Origin: a bacterium | Lineage (GTDB): Bacteria; Elusimicrobiota; Elusimicrobia; UBA1565; UBA9628 | Assembly: GCA_021796015.1 (NCBI GenBank) | Contig: JAJYOT010000042.1 | Coordinates: forward strand, 1-16,668 | Direction of reading: 5' to 3' | DNA length: 16,668 nt | Part shown: in pieces, positions 7,126-13,872 of the stretch | How the letters are laid out: each line of letters starts with the position of its first letter | Numbering within the stretch: position 1 is the stretch's first letter | The notes under the pieces: generated by a model | Database searches by the model: none | Seen by the model: only the letters and a program-made list of their open reading frames with translations | What the model was told of the DNA's origin: nothing | Program-made: the position numbers and the translations under genes

Positions 7126-7536
7126 TTAGCTTTTTACTTTTTCGACTTTGTCGACGATCAAGGCTTTAAGGCCGCCTTTGTGGGACATGTCGCCGGTGAC
7201 TTTAACCAGTTTTGAGGCGAGTTTTTTCGCCGTTTCGTAGGCGGCTTGTTTCTCGTGGTTGTTGACCAGGAGGTAGAGGGAACCTTTCTTGGTCAGAAGC
7301 CCCATGGGGTATCCCTTGGTCAGGCATTCCTTCGCGCAGTCCGCGTGTTTGGCGCCTTTGGCTCCATGGCCAAGGTAGCACGCGAGATCGACGATTTCGC
7401 CCGTAATGGTTTTATCAGCCATCTCGTGCTTTTCACTTTTCATGTTCATGCCTTTCATGTCCATGTCATGAGACCAGCTCGCGGAAGCGGCGGTCAGAAG
7501 GGACGCGGCTAAGAAGGCAATGGTGAGTTTTTTCAT
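7126..7536 (-). CDS. Secreted Met/His/Cys-rich small protein, possible metal binder
   Basis: The 136-residue product has a clear Sec signal peptide (MKKLTIAFLAASLLTAASAS, cleavage near 18-20). A linker rich in Met and His follows (H23, M25, M27, M30, M32, H37, M39), of the type seen in periplasmic copper-binding proteins. The folded part (about 43-134) begins TITGEIVDLACYLGHG and contains C53, H57, H64, C67 and C71 in a CYLGH...H..C...C pattern, then KGYPMGLLTKKGSLYLLV. I have seen similar uncharacterised domains but cannot name a family. Metal binding, perhaps copper, is inferred from composition. ATG 7536 is chosen over the upstream in-frame start at 7572 because AGGAGA (7543-7548) precedes it and the signal peptide starts there. 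Confidence 0.75.
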   Translation of the reverse strand: MKKLTIAFLAASLLTAASASWSHDMDMKGMNMKSEKHEMADKTITGEIVDLACYLGHGAKGAKHADCAKECLTKGYPMGLLTKKGSLYLLVNNHEKQAAYETAKKLASKLVKVTGDMSHKGGLKALIVDKVEKVKS

Positions 7537-7542
7537 CAGTAT

Positions 7543-7548
7543 TCTCCT
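7543..7548 (-). promoter_or_regulatory. Shine-Dalgarno sequence setting the 7536 start
   Basis: Read on the - strand this is AGGAGA, six bases before the ATG at 7536. It excludes the upstream in-frame start at 7572, whose coding sequence would run through this site and through the hairpin at 7549-7572. Confidence 0.75.
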
Positions 7549-7572
7549 AAAAAAATGGGCTTCATCGCCCAT
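7549..7572 (-). terminator. Terminator-like hairpin between the ceramidase-like and Met/His-rich genes
   Basis: On the - strand the sequence reads ATGGGC, loop GATGAA, GCCCAT, then a run of T. The stem is short (six pairs) but is followed directly by six or seven T, as in a rho-independent terminator. It lies downstream of the ceramidase-like gene and ends at the ribosome binding site of the next gene, so it could also act as an attenuator or as a translation-blocking structure for that gene. Confidence 0.55.
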
Positions 7573-7609
7573 CCTTTGACCTTATTTTATCAAAAAATCA
7601 CTTTTCTTT

Positions 7610-9055
7610 CTATTTTTTGAGAAGAGCGTGTGCGGCTTTGAGGAGAATGGGTGTGATGGAAGGACCGACGGAATTAGTTTCCTCATAATGATCTCCCTTG
7701 GGGCGCGGTTCCATAATGAGATCACGGGTGATTTTAAAATCATATCCCGGAATAATGTAGCCGAGCTCGTCGTTGGCAAGACCCGCGACGATTTTAATTT
7801 GTCCCGGTATTTCCTTCCATAAGTAGGGTCCTTCCGGAGCCTTTGAAAGATCGGGAGGATTTGGATTGTTCGGCTTAATCAAGGGATGACCAAAGCGATA
7901 CCTTCCGTGATATCCGCCGATGACCAGTTCCGGGAAAATTTCCCCGGGAATCCCCAAAATGGTGAGTTGCCCAATGCGTATAAGACTCAGTTCGCTTTTA
8001 ATCCACGGGCTTTCTTCCGGTTTTAAGAGCCCAAAAGCGTGCTTAATCGCGATCCAGTAAGGGCTCTCCTTGAGAGGCGCGCCGTCTTTGAGAAAAAGCT
8101 TGTGCCCGAAAACAAGGGAATAAAGGAAAAGAAGATATCGGGAATTTTCGACCGGAACAAGAATGGGCGCGCTTGAAATGAGGATCTTTGAACTCGTAAT
8201 CGCGTGCGTTTTTGGAAGATTTTTAAGCGCGAAATCGGCGACGGCGTTTCCAATACGGTCGTTTTCTTCCCAAGAGCCGTCCTTGCCCTTCGTTTCTTCC
8301 GGAGTCAAAAGCCCACCGATGGGACCGTTGACAAAGAGGCATGTCCCTCCTGATTTTTGTTCTACGCGGGCGCAGAGGACCCCGGGAAAATCGGCGGTTA
8401 AAAATTGGTTGGCGTGATTGAGAACCTCCGCATGACAAGGCCAGTGGATGAGATTGGCCAGCGTTTGTCCATTGAGCTTTTGGATGTGAACCAAGGAAAA
8501 ATAGGGGTCAATGACGACCGGGTCCCGGCTGTCGCGGCAAAGACCGTTGGGCGGTAAGACTTTGGTTATTCCGGAAAGATGGACGGGTTCTAAATTTTGG
8601 GATAAATCCGCTATTTTTTTTGCGACAAGCCCTTCGATGCGCTTAAGATATTGAGGGTTGACTCCGGAGGCGCCGGGCCACGGCCCCCAAAGCCCCAGCG
8701 TGTCGGGACCGGAGTGATCATGGGTCGAGGCGACGAAGAGATATCGTCCAGGCTGGTTAAAATTCGATAATTTCCTCAAATCCTCGACTTGATTTCTGAA
8801 AAATCCGATGAGATCCAGGCCGACGATGGCGAGGGTTTCTTTTTTATTTGAAAGAACGAGAATTCGGGCGTAAAGAGGATCATGGACGCCGAGAGGATTG
8901 CGGCCCATGAACCCGTATCCGGCGAGATAGGTCTTTTCCGTTTTGAGGTTTGGAGTGATGTCCACTTTCCCCGCGGCGGCCAGCATCTCAGCTTTGAGAG
9001 AAGCGGCGCTTGACGATAAAACGCAAACAAGAGCGAGGATTTTTAAAGGCCGCAT
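7610..9055 (-). CDS. Exported neutral/alkaline ceramidase-like hydrolase
   Basis: The 481-residue product resembles the N-terminal catalytic domain of neutral/alkaline non-lysosomal ceramidases, zinc enzymes that split the amide of ceramide into sphingoid base and fatty acid. An N-terminal hydrophobic signal (MRPLKILALVCVLSSSAASL) suggests export. After it come AAGKVDITP (27-35), LAGYG, HDPLYAR (58-64), STHDHSGPD (110-118, with H112 and H114), HWPCHAEVL (204-212, with H204 and H208) and ADFPG (221-225), all family landmarks. FVNGPIGGLL near 241-250 lies where the family has its active-site loop. It is shorter than typical ceramidases (about 650-700 residues), lacking a clear C-terminal beta domain, so its substrate could be another amide or lipid. 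The start has only a weak ribosome binding site. Confidence 0.8.
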   Translation of the reverse strand: MRPLKILALVCVLSSSAASLKAEMLAAAGKVDITPNLKTEKTYLAGYGFMGRNPLGVHDPLYARILVLSNKKETLAIVGLDLIGFFRNQVEDLRKLSNFNQPGRYLFVASTHDHSGPDTLGLWGPWPGASGVNPQYLKRIEGLVAKKIADLSQNLEPVHLSGITKVLPPNGLCRDSRDPVVIDPYFSLVHIQKLNGQTLANLIHWPCHAEVLNHANQFLTADFPGVLCARVEQKSGGTCLFVNGPIGGLLTPEETKGKDGSWEENDRIGNAVADFALKNLPKTHAITSSKILISSAPILVPVENSRYLLFLYSLVFGHKLFLKDGAPLKESPYWIAIKHAFGLLKPEESPWIKSELSLIRIGQLTILGIPGEIFPELVIGGYHGRYRFGHPLIKPNNPNPPDLSKAPEGPYLWKEIPGQIKIVAGLANDELGYIIPGYDFKITRDLIMEPRPKGDHYEETNSVGPSITPILLKAAHALLKK

Positions 9056-9093
9056 ACCACGATTCTACATTAATATTGTAAAATGACAAAGTT

Positions 9094-9165
9094 GAGCCCG
9101 TAGCTCAGGGGTAGAGCATTCGCCTTTTAAGCGAGGGGTCGTGGGTTCGAATCCCACCGGGCTCA
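9094..9165 (+). tRNA. tRNA-Lys (anticodon UUU)
   Basis: A complete cloverleaf is visible. Acceptor GAGCCCG pairs with CGGGCTC (9158-9164); the D stem is GCTC/GAGC; the anticodon stem TTCGC/GCGAG encloses CTTTTAA with anticodon TTT; the T arm is GTGGG-TTCGAAT-CCCAC. The discriminator is A at 9165 and the CCA end is not encoded. The 3' end is repeated downstream at 9272-9298. TAAAAT at 9079-9084 could be a -10 box, but no clear -35 box lies upstream. Confidence 0.95.
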
Positions 9166-9175
9166 CAGTGGGTTT
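9149..9175 (+). repeat. Direct repeat copy 1 overlapping the tRNA-Lys 3' end
   Basis: This 27-base segment contains the last 17 bases of tRNA-Lys and 10 bases beyond it. It is repeated exactly at 9272-9298, 123 bases downstream. Such a duplication of a tRNA 3' end is what site-specific integration (attL/attR) or tRNA-end repeat expansion would leave. Confidence 0.9.
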
Positions 9176-9187
9176 TTGGGATTCGAA

Positions 9188-9228
9188 GCTGACGTCAAAA
9201 GGCCAAGGGTTTGGCTTTTTGACGCAGC
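9188..9228. other. Strong hairpin between the tRNA-end repeats
   Basis: The left arm 9194-9206 and right arm 9211-9223 pair over 13 positions with one G-T pair and a GGGT loop (9207-9210). The stem extends outward by GCTG/CAGC and one more pair with a single-base bulge. No T-run follows on either side, so it is not a classic terminator. It may be an RNA processing signal between the two tRNAs or part of the duplicated unit. Confidence 0.65.
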
Positions 9229-9271
9229 GGGCTCCGAAGGAGGTTGAGCGAAAGCGAAACCGGGTGAGGAG

Positions 9272-9298
9272 GAATCCCACCGGGCTCACAGTGGGTTT
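9272..9298 (+). repeat. Direct repeat copy 2 of the tRNA-Lys 3' end
   Basis: This is an exact 27-base copy of 9149-9175. It carries the distal T stem and 3' acceptor strand of tRNA-Lys without the rest of the tRNA, so it is a fragment and not a second gene. The intervening DNA (9176-9271) contains the hairpin at 9188-9228. Confidence 0.9.
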
Positions 9299-9309
9299 GT
9301 GAAATTTAA

Positions 9310-9385
9310 GCCCCCGTCGTCTAACGGCTAGGACGCGGCCCTTTCAAGGCCGAAACACGAGTTCGATTCTCGTCGGGGGGCACCA
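9310..9385 (+). tRNA. tRNA-Glu (anticodon UUC), CCA encoded
   Basis: The D stem GTCT/GGAC, anticodon stem CGGCC/GGCCG around CTTTCAA (anticodon TTC) and T arm ACGAG-TTCGATT-CTCGT are all standard for tRNA-Glu. The discriminator A and CCA are encoded at 9382-9385. The acceptor is odd: the 5' strand GCCCCCG has seven bases while the 3' strand CGGGGGGC has eight, so one G must bulge or the end base must mispair. The gene is followed by a T-run at 9389-9394 that may help end transcription. Confidence 0.9.
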
Positions 9386-9411
9386 ATCTTTTTTCGGAAA
9401 ATTCCTTTCTA

Positions 9412-9440
9412 TTGACAGTCTTTGTCTTCTCCGTTACACT
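9412..9440 (+). promoter_or_regulatory. Sigma70-like promoter of the first prepilin module
   Basis: TTGACA at 9412-9417 is a perfect -35 box, and TACACT at 9435-9440 matches four of six -10 positions with exactly 17 bases between them. Transcription would start about 12 bases before the ATG at 9459, giving a very short leader with only a weak ribosome binding site (TAGG at 9448-9451). Confidence 0.7.
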
Positions 9441-9458
9441 TACTTTCTAGGCGCGTCT

Positions 9459-12113
9459 ATGGGACAATCCCGGGGAATCTCAATTATTGAAGTGATGGTC
9501 ACCATCGCTTTAATTGCGGTTGGGGCCATGGCCTTTATCAGCGCTTTTCAAGGAATTAACCGAGCTTTACAGTCTTCAAGAATGCGGACCATCGCGACCA
9601 ATTTGGCGCAGGAAGAAGTGGAATACCTTAAAAATTTTTCTTATTACACTCTTCTAGTGACGACCTCGACTTCCGTCAATAGCAACTTTAGCCCGAGCTT
9701 GACCTACGACAATGCTTCTTATCCGTCCCAGACTTTCAGTTATTGGGGAAATTCTCTGACGCGGGCGGTTTATATCCAGTATGCCGCACCTGTTAGCGGA
9801 CAGATTCAGCCTTTGCCTTACACCTCCAATGACCCCGGGCTTAAAATGATTAGCGTTTATGTTTGGTGGAACGACGGTGTGGCTTGGCGCGAGGTTGAAA
9901 TGCAAAATTTACTGGAGAATCCCAATGTCTCGACTCTTAATTCTCAAATTTCCGGTTTTGTTTATGATTCTTCCGCTGGAAACGCTCCATTGTCCGGGGC
10001 GACTCTCAGCGTTTTGGGAAGCCCACAATGGAACACTGAATCATTGTTGAATGGGAGTTATAGTTTAAGCGTTGCGGCGGGTTCCTATACCGTGGTTGCT
10101 TCATCCATTGGTTTTTTTTCTGCGTCGTCTTCGCTTTTATCGGCGCCTTCCGGCGGTTCGGTCAATCAGAATTTTTATTTGACCCAGATGGCCTCGGGAA
10201 CCGTGATTTCTGACAGCGTTTATTTCTCAAGTCATGTTCTCATTAGTCAAATCGTCGCCGATACTAAAACCCTGGTCTCAGACGGCAGTAGCCAAGATAT
10301 TCAGTATGTAGAGCTTTTTAATCCCACAACCGCGCCTGTTTCAGTGGCCAGCGATATCTCGGGTCCGGGATGCTCCAATTCTGTGACGCCACTCATCCAA
10401 GTAAATTATTATTGCGGCAACGGCTCTAGTTGTACTTCCAGCGATCAAACGCCTATTTCTATTTGTTACATTTCTTCTTCCGTTCCTTCCGGCGGATATT
10501 ACTTAATAGCCAACACCAGTGAAACTTTCGAAGTGAACGGGGGCAGTATTTCTCCGGACGCTTATTTTAGAAATAACTATTATCCGGATGACATGTGGCC
10601 CACGACTGAAGTGATTCAGGAAGGACATGCGGGTGCGGTTCAAATTCAGGGGTCGGGGAGCGTGGGAACGGGTTTAATTGATGAAGTCGGTTGGTCTAAT
10701 ACCGCCAATGGTCACAACCCTGTCACGGCTTGGGGAAACCCTATTCCTCAAAAAGGCGGCATTCAAAGCGGAGATCAAATCGTGAGAATGTCGAGCCCTT
10801 GCGCGGTGATTCCCGGTCTGGGGAGGGCCTACGACACGCAGGATAACGCCGACAACTTCGGCTATGATATTTCCGGGGTCGTCGGGGGCTATTTTATCAA
10901 TTCCGCCTATGACAGTTTGTCCTCAACTCAAACTCTGATTGCCGGAGATCCGGCCATCGGGGGATACGCTTCTTCCGATGACGGCCTTTCTGCTCCAACT
11001 GTAATTTTAGAATCTCTTTTGCCGAACCCTTTTGATTCAACGTCGCCTGCCGGCTATTGTCCTTATGCAAATTTCAATTTGACCAATGTCGCGACTGGAA
11101 CCTGGACCGTGACGGTGGCGAGCGGAGCTTATGAACAGACGGTTTCAAGCATTACGATTACTGCTACCGGGCAAACCATTCCGATTCTTAATTTCTTGAC
11201 GGTGCCCGTTTCTTCTTTTATTCCGGTTGGTTTCTTGCCTCTTTCTTCAGCGAGCGTTGGGGGCTATATCGCGGGAACAGTGACCAATATTTTAGGGACT
11301 CCTTTAAGCGGGATTACTATTTTGGGAGGCGCGGGCAGCGTCGTGACGAACTCATCAGGATTTTATTTCCTTCCCTCTTCAACAGGAACGGCGGCCTTGG
11401 GGACGGCGATTACGGTGACGGCTAATCCTAATCAGCAAAATCCTCTTTATGTCAGTGAGCAGGCCTCTGATGATGTTTACACCGGTCAAGTGACAAATCA
11501 AAATTTTGCCTTGTCTCAAGGAGGGGAAGTGACGGGATATGCGACCAGCGGTCTTTCAGTCTTGCCGGGAATTGTCTTTGTCGCGTCTAATACGGAGACT
11601 TCCCAGGCTGGGACGACTGACGACACCGGACATTTTTATATCTCAAACTTAACCACGGGAACCTATACGGTCACCCCACAACTCTCCACCGGCCAAACAT
11701 CAAGCCCCGCGCAGGCTTCGGTCAATGTGACCAGCGGCAATTTAGCGGTTTTTTCGGCCAGTTTCACCATTTCTGGAATCATGGGAACTTTTACAGGCAC
11801 GGTGTCTGCGGGCGGAAACCCAATTACGACGGGAGTGATTATCATGGCTTCAACGGGAACCCTGTCTTATCCGCCGCCTAATATTACGGGTTCAGGAGCC
11901 GGACAAATTTATTACGCGACGATGAGCCAACCAGACGGCAGTTATTCTTTGCTTGTGCGCGGAAGCAATTCCTCGACTTCTTATACTTATAATCTGTTGG
12001 CGATTTATCCCTCGGTGAACGAAGGAAACGGGGCTGTCAGCGTCACGTCTCAATCTCAGAGCGGTTCGGTTAATGCCGGTCAAAGTCAGACGGTTAATTT
12101 TTCAGGGTTATGA
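9459..12113 (+). CDS. Giant PilV-like prepilin with CarboxypepD-type and lamin-tail-like modules
   Basis: The 884-residue protein opens with a prepilin signal: short leader MGQSRG, cleavage before Ile7, and Glu11 at the +5 position in ISIIEVMVTIALIAVG. The alpha-helical part to about residue 60, with NLAQEEVEYLKN, resembles PilV/GspI minor pilins. After a pilin-sized head (to about 160) come large surface modules: a carboxypeptidase-regulatory-like beta domain (about 164-245), a probable lamin-tail domain (about 258-450, LISQIVAD and YVELFNPTTAPV, five Cys), then further beta domains (about 603-690, 690-770 and 772-884). It probably sits at a type IV pilus or pseudopilus tip and binds something outside the cell; the adhesin role is inferred. 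It is co-transcribed with the next two genes and its TGA overlaps the next ATG by four bases. Confidence 0.85.
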   Translation: MGQSRGISIIEVMVTIALIAVGAMAFISAFQGINRALQSSRMRTIATNLAQEEVEYLKNFSYYTLLVTTSTSVNSNFSPSLTYDNASYPSQTFSYWGNSLTRAVYIQYAAPVSGQIQPLPYTSNDPGLKMISVYVWWNDGVAWREVEMQNLLENPNVSTLNSQISGFVYDSSAGNAPLSGATLSVLGSPQWNTESLLNGSYSLSVAAGSYTVVASSIGFFSASSSLLSAPSGGSVNQNFYLTQMASGTVISDSVYFSSHVLISQIVADTKTLVSDGSSQDIQYVELFNPTTAPVSVASDISGPGCSNSVTPLIQVNYYCGNGSSCTSSDQTPISICYISSSVPSGGYYLIANTSETFEVNGGSISPDAYFRNNYYPDDMWPTTEVIQEGHAGAVQIQGSGSVGTGLIDEVGWSNTANGHNPVTAWGNPIPQKGGIQSGDQIVRMSSPCAVIPGLGRAYDTQDNADNFGYDISGVVGGYFINSAYDSLSSTQTLIAGDPAIGGYASSDDGLSAPTVILESLLPNPFDSTSPAGYCPYANFNLTNVATGTWTVTVASGAYEQTVSSITITATGQTIPILNFLTVPVSSFIPVGFLPLSSASVGGYIAGTVTNILGTPLSGITILGGAGSVVTNSSGFYFLPSSTGTAALGTAITVTANPNQQNPLYVSEQASDDVYTGQVTNQNFALSQGGEVTGYATSGLSVLPGIVFVASNTETSQAGTTDDTGHFYISNLTTGTYTVTPQLSTGQTSSPAQASVNVTSGNLAVFSASFTISGIMGTFTGTVSAGGNPITTGVIIMASTGTLSYPPPNITGSGAGQIYYATMSQPDGSYSLLVRGSNSSTSYTYNLLAIYPSVNEGNGAVSVTSQSQSGSVNAGQSQTVNFSGL

Positions 12114-12604
12114 AAAATTTGAACGTGAAGGGGTATACGCTTGTTGAAATCATGATTGTGGTTGCGATTATGTCGGTCGTAACCGCTTTGGTTTCTCCTT
12201 TGTTAACCAATATGACCAGTTTTTGGCGTTTGACCCAAGCCCGGACCTTGATTCAGCGCGACGCTCGGGTTTCCATGGATTTGATGAACCGCGCCATTCG
12301 CCAGGCGCAAAGTTCAACGATTGTTCTCTCGAGTTATCCCAATCAACCTCCCTATTCCGAGATCAGCTTTACCGATATCAAGGGAAATTTGATTTCATTT
12401 TATCAACAGGGAAATTATCTCTACGAGAAATTTAATACGACAGTTTCCATGATGACCAAGAATTTGGAATTTGTCTCCTTTACTTTTCCGGACAGTTCGG
12501 ATCCCAGCATTTTATCGGTCGCGATGACGACCCAAAAAAGCACCTACCTGGGCCGGAGTAAGGCTTTGGAACTCTCTATTGAAGAAGTGAGGGTGATGAA
12601 TTAA
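12110..12604 (+). CDS. PilW/GspJ-like minor prepilin
   Basis: The 164-residue product has a prepilin motif: leader MKNLNVKG, cleavage before Tyr9, Glu13 at +5 in YTLVEIMIVVAIMSVV. The region after the helix (FWRLTQARTLIQRDARVSMDLMNRAIRQAQ, split by normal turns) is typical of PilW/GspJ-type minor pilins. It would be processed by a prepilin peptidase and inserted into the pilus tip complex with its neighbours. It overlaps the upstream gene by four bases and the downstream one by one (TAATG). The - strand protein at 15374-15862 is a clear paralog: both share RxAQSSTI near the middle, an FTFP motif, and the C-terminal ending E-V-[RQ]-V-M-N. Confidence 0.88.
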   Translation: MKNLNVKGYTLVEIMIVVAIMSVVTALVSPLLTNMTSFWRLTQARTLIQRDARVSMDLMNRAIRQAQSSTIVLSSYPNQPPYSEISFTDIKGNLISFYQQGNYLYEKFNTTVSMMTKNLEFVSFTFPDSSDPSILSVAMTTQKSTYLGRSKALELSIEEVRVMN

Positions 12605-13869
12605 TGAGAAAAATTCTCAAGGCGCAGTCTCGCGGTCAGATTTCCATCGGGGCGATGGCGCTTTTGATTGGGCTTATGATTTTGGGCGCCGCCATGATTT
12701 CCTATATTTTTTATGAGTCCAAATGGACCGTCAAAGAACAAAAGACAACCGTCGCTTTTCAACTGGCTGAAGCCGCGACCGAAAGAGGTTATTGGGAAAT
12801 TAGCGAGCTTAGTTCACCGACGGCCAATATTCCGATTCCGGGATATAATTTTGATCAGGAATATTCTGATCTTGCGGGTGGGACCTACGCCATTCAAATT
12901 ACCAGCGATTCCTCGGCGGATATTATCATCACGGGCATTGGACGGGATAATTTAAAGAAAGAAACTCGTGAGATTCAGTCTCTTTATGAGAATGGAGCCG
13001 GAGGGAAAAACGCGATTGTCGGCGGAAGCGGAGTCGATGAGAGTGGAGTGAATATGCATGTGGAATGGGGGGCGATCATCAGCCAAAGTTCCATGACGGC
13101 AAATTCCTCAAGGCTTCACCCCTCTTTATGGAGTACCGGGGAAATCGCTCCGTTTGACACCACCAATTCCCCGCCTAATTGCGATTCTCCCAACTGTTGG
13201 TGGTGGCATGCCTATGACCCCAACTTGCCGCCGATGCCGTCCTTGAATTTCAGTTATTATCAGAATCTGGCCCAATCCCAGGGCGTAAGCCCGTGCGGAG
13301 GGAGCTACTACACCAACGGAAACCGTTCCGGAAGCTGCAGCGATTTGAGCGGGAACACCTACTATGTGACTGGAAACTGGAGTTCCTTTCAAGGCCCGAT
13401 TTTGGGGAATGTCATTGTCTTGGGAGACATGACGACGCCTAATGGGACTTTGAGCGGCGCACCCATCAACGCGGCCATGCCCCAAAATGCCTGGGCGCAA
13501 TATTGTAACGATTGGAATTTTTATCTGACGACTTATAACGATACGTATGCCCAGTCTCATTATCCAAGCTCTTGTCCGGGGTTGAGCAGCAGTTACTTGT
13601 CATCGCCTTCCATCACATACCCCATGAGCCCGGTTGTGCAGGGCCTTCTCTATGTAGGTGGGGATTTCACTGGTCCCAGCGGTGGTGGAAATAGCACGCT
13701 CGTTTATGGAGTGCTCATGGTCGCCGGTACTGTTCATCTTAATTCCAATTCCCATGTCGCGGTTTATTATGGCTCGAACGTCGGCAATAATCTGAAGGTG
13801 ACAAAAACCGCCTATTCCCGCGTGTCGTGGGAAGAAATTCAGCCTTCCTGGCCGAGCGCCTTGCCCTGA
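12604..13869 (+). CDS. PilX-like pilus assembly protein with large C-terminal domain
   Basis: The 421-residue protein has an N-terminal membrane helix (about 15-37) after SRGQISIGAM, without a Glu+5, as in PilX-type proteins. The following EQKTTVAFQLAEAATERGYW (46-65) is the PilX-like helix with the AEAA motif. The remainder is a large Ser/Gly/Asn/Tyr-rich region with beta-strand repeats (GNVIVLGDM, VQGLLYVGGDF, YGVLMVAGTVHL) that may form a beta-helix, plus several Cys that could form disulphides. It is the third gene of a pilV-pilW-pilX-ordered unit. The stop lies three bases from the stop of its - strand paralog. I cannot name the C-terminal domain with certainty. Confidence 0.82.
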   Translation: MRKILKAQSRGQISIGAMALLIGLMILGAAMISYIFYESKWTVKEQKTTVAFQLAEAATERGYWEISELSSPTANIPIPGYNFDQEYSDLAGGTYAIQITSDSSADIIITGIGRDNLKKETREIQSLYENGAGGKNAIVGGSGVDESGVNMHVEWGAIISQSSMTANSSRLHPSLWSTGEIAPFDTTNSPPNCDSPNCWWWHAYDPNLPPMPSLNFSYYQNLAQSQGVSPCGGSYYTNGNRSGSCSDLSGNTYYVTGNWSSFQGPILGNVIVLGDMTTPNGTLSGAPINAAMPQNAWAQYCNDWNFYLTTYNDTYAQSHYPSSCPGLSSSYLSSPSITYPMSPVVQGLLYVGGDFTGPSGGGNSTLVYGVLMVAGTVHLNSNSHVAVYYGSNVGNNLKVTKTAYSRVSWEEIQPSWPSALP

Positions 13870-13872
13870 AAC

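Noticed and set aside
7091..7130. TCCGT run as a CRISPR array
   Set aside because: Units are only five conserved bases at 10-base spacing, with no repeat-spacer structure and no cas gene in the window.
9065..9289. Open reading frame antisense to tRNA-Lys encoding SPVGFEPTTPRLKGE
   Set aside because: This is the well-known spurious protein produced by translating the reverse strand of a tRNA gene; it has no real support.
9272..9298. Second tRNA-Lys gene
   Set aside because: Only the distal T stem and 3' acceptor strand are repeated; no D arm or anticodon arm is present.
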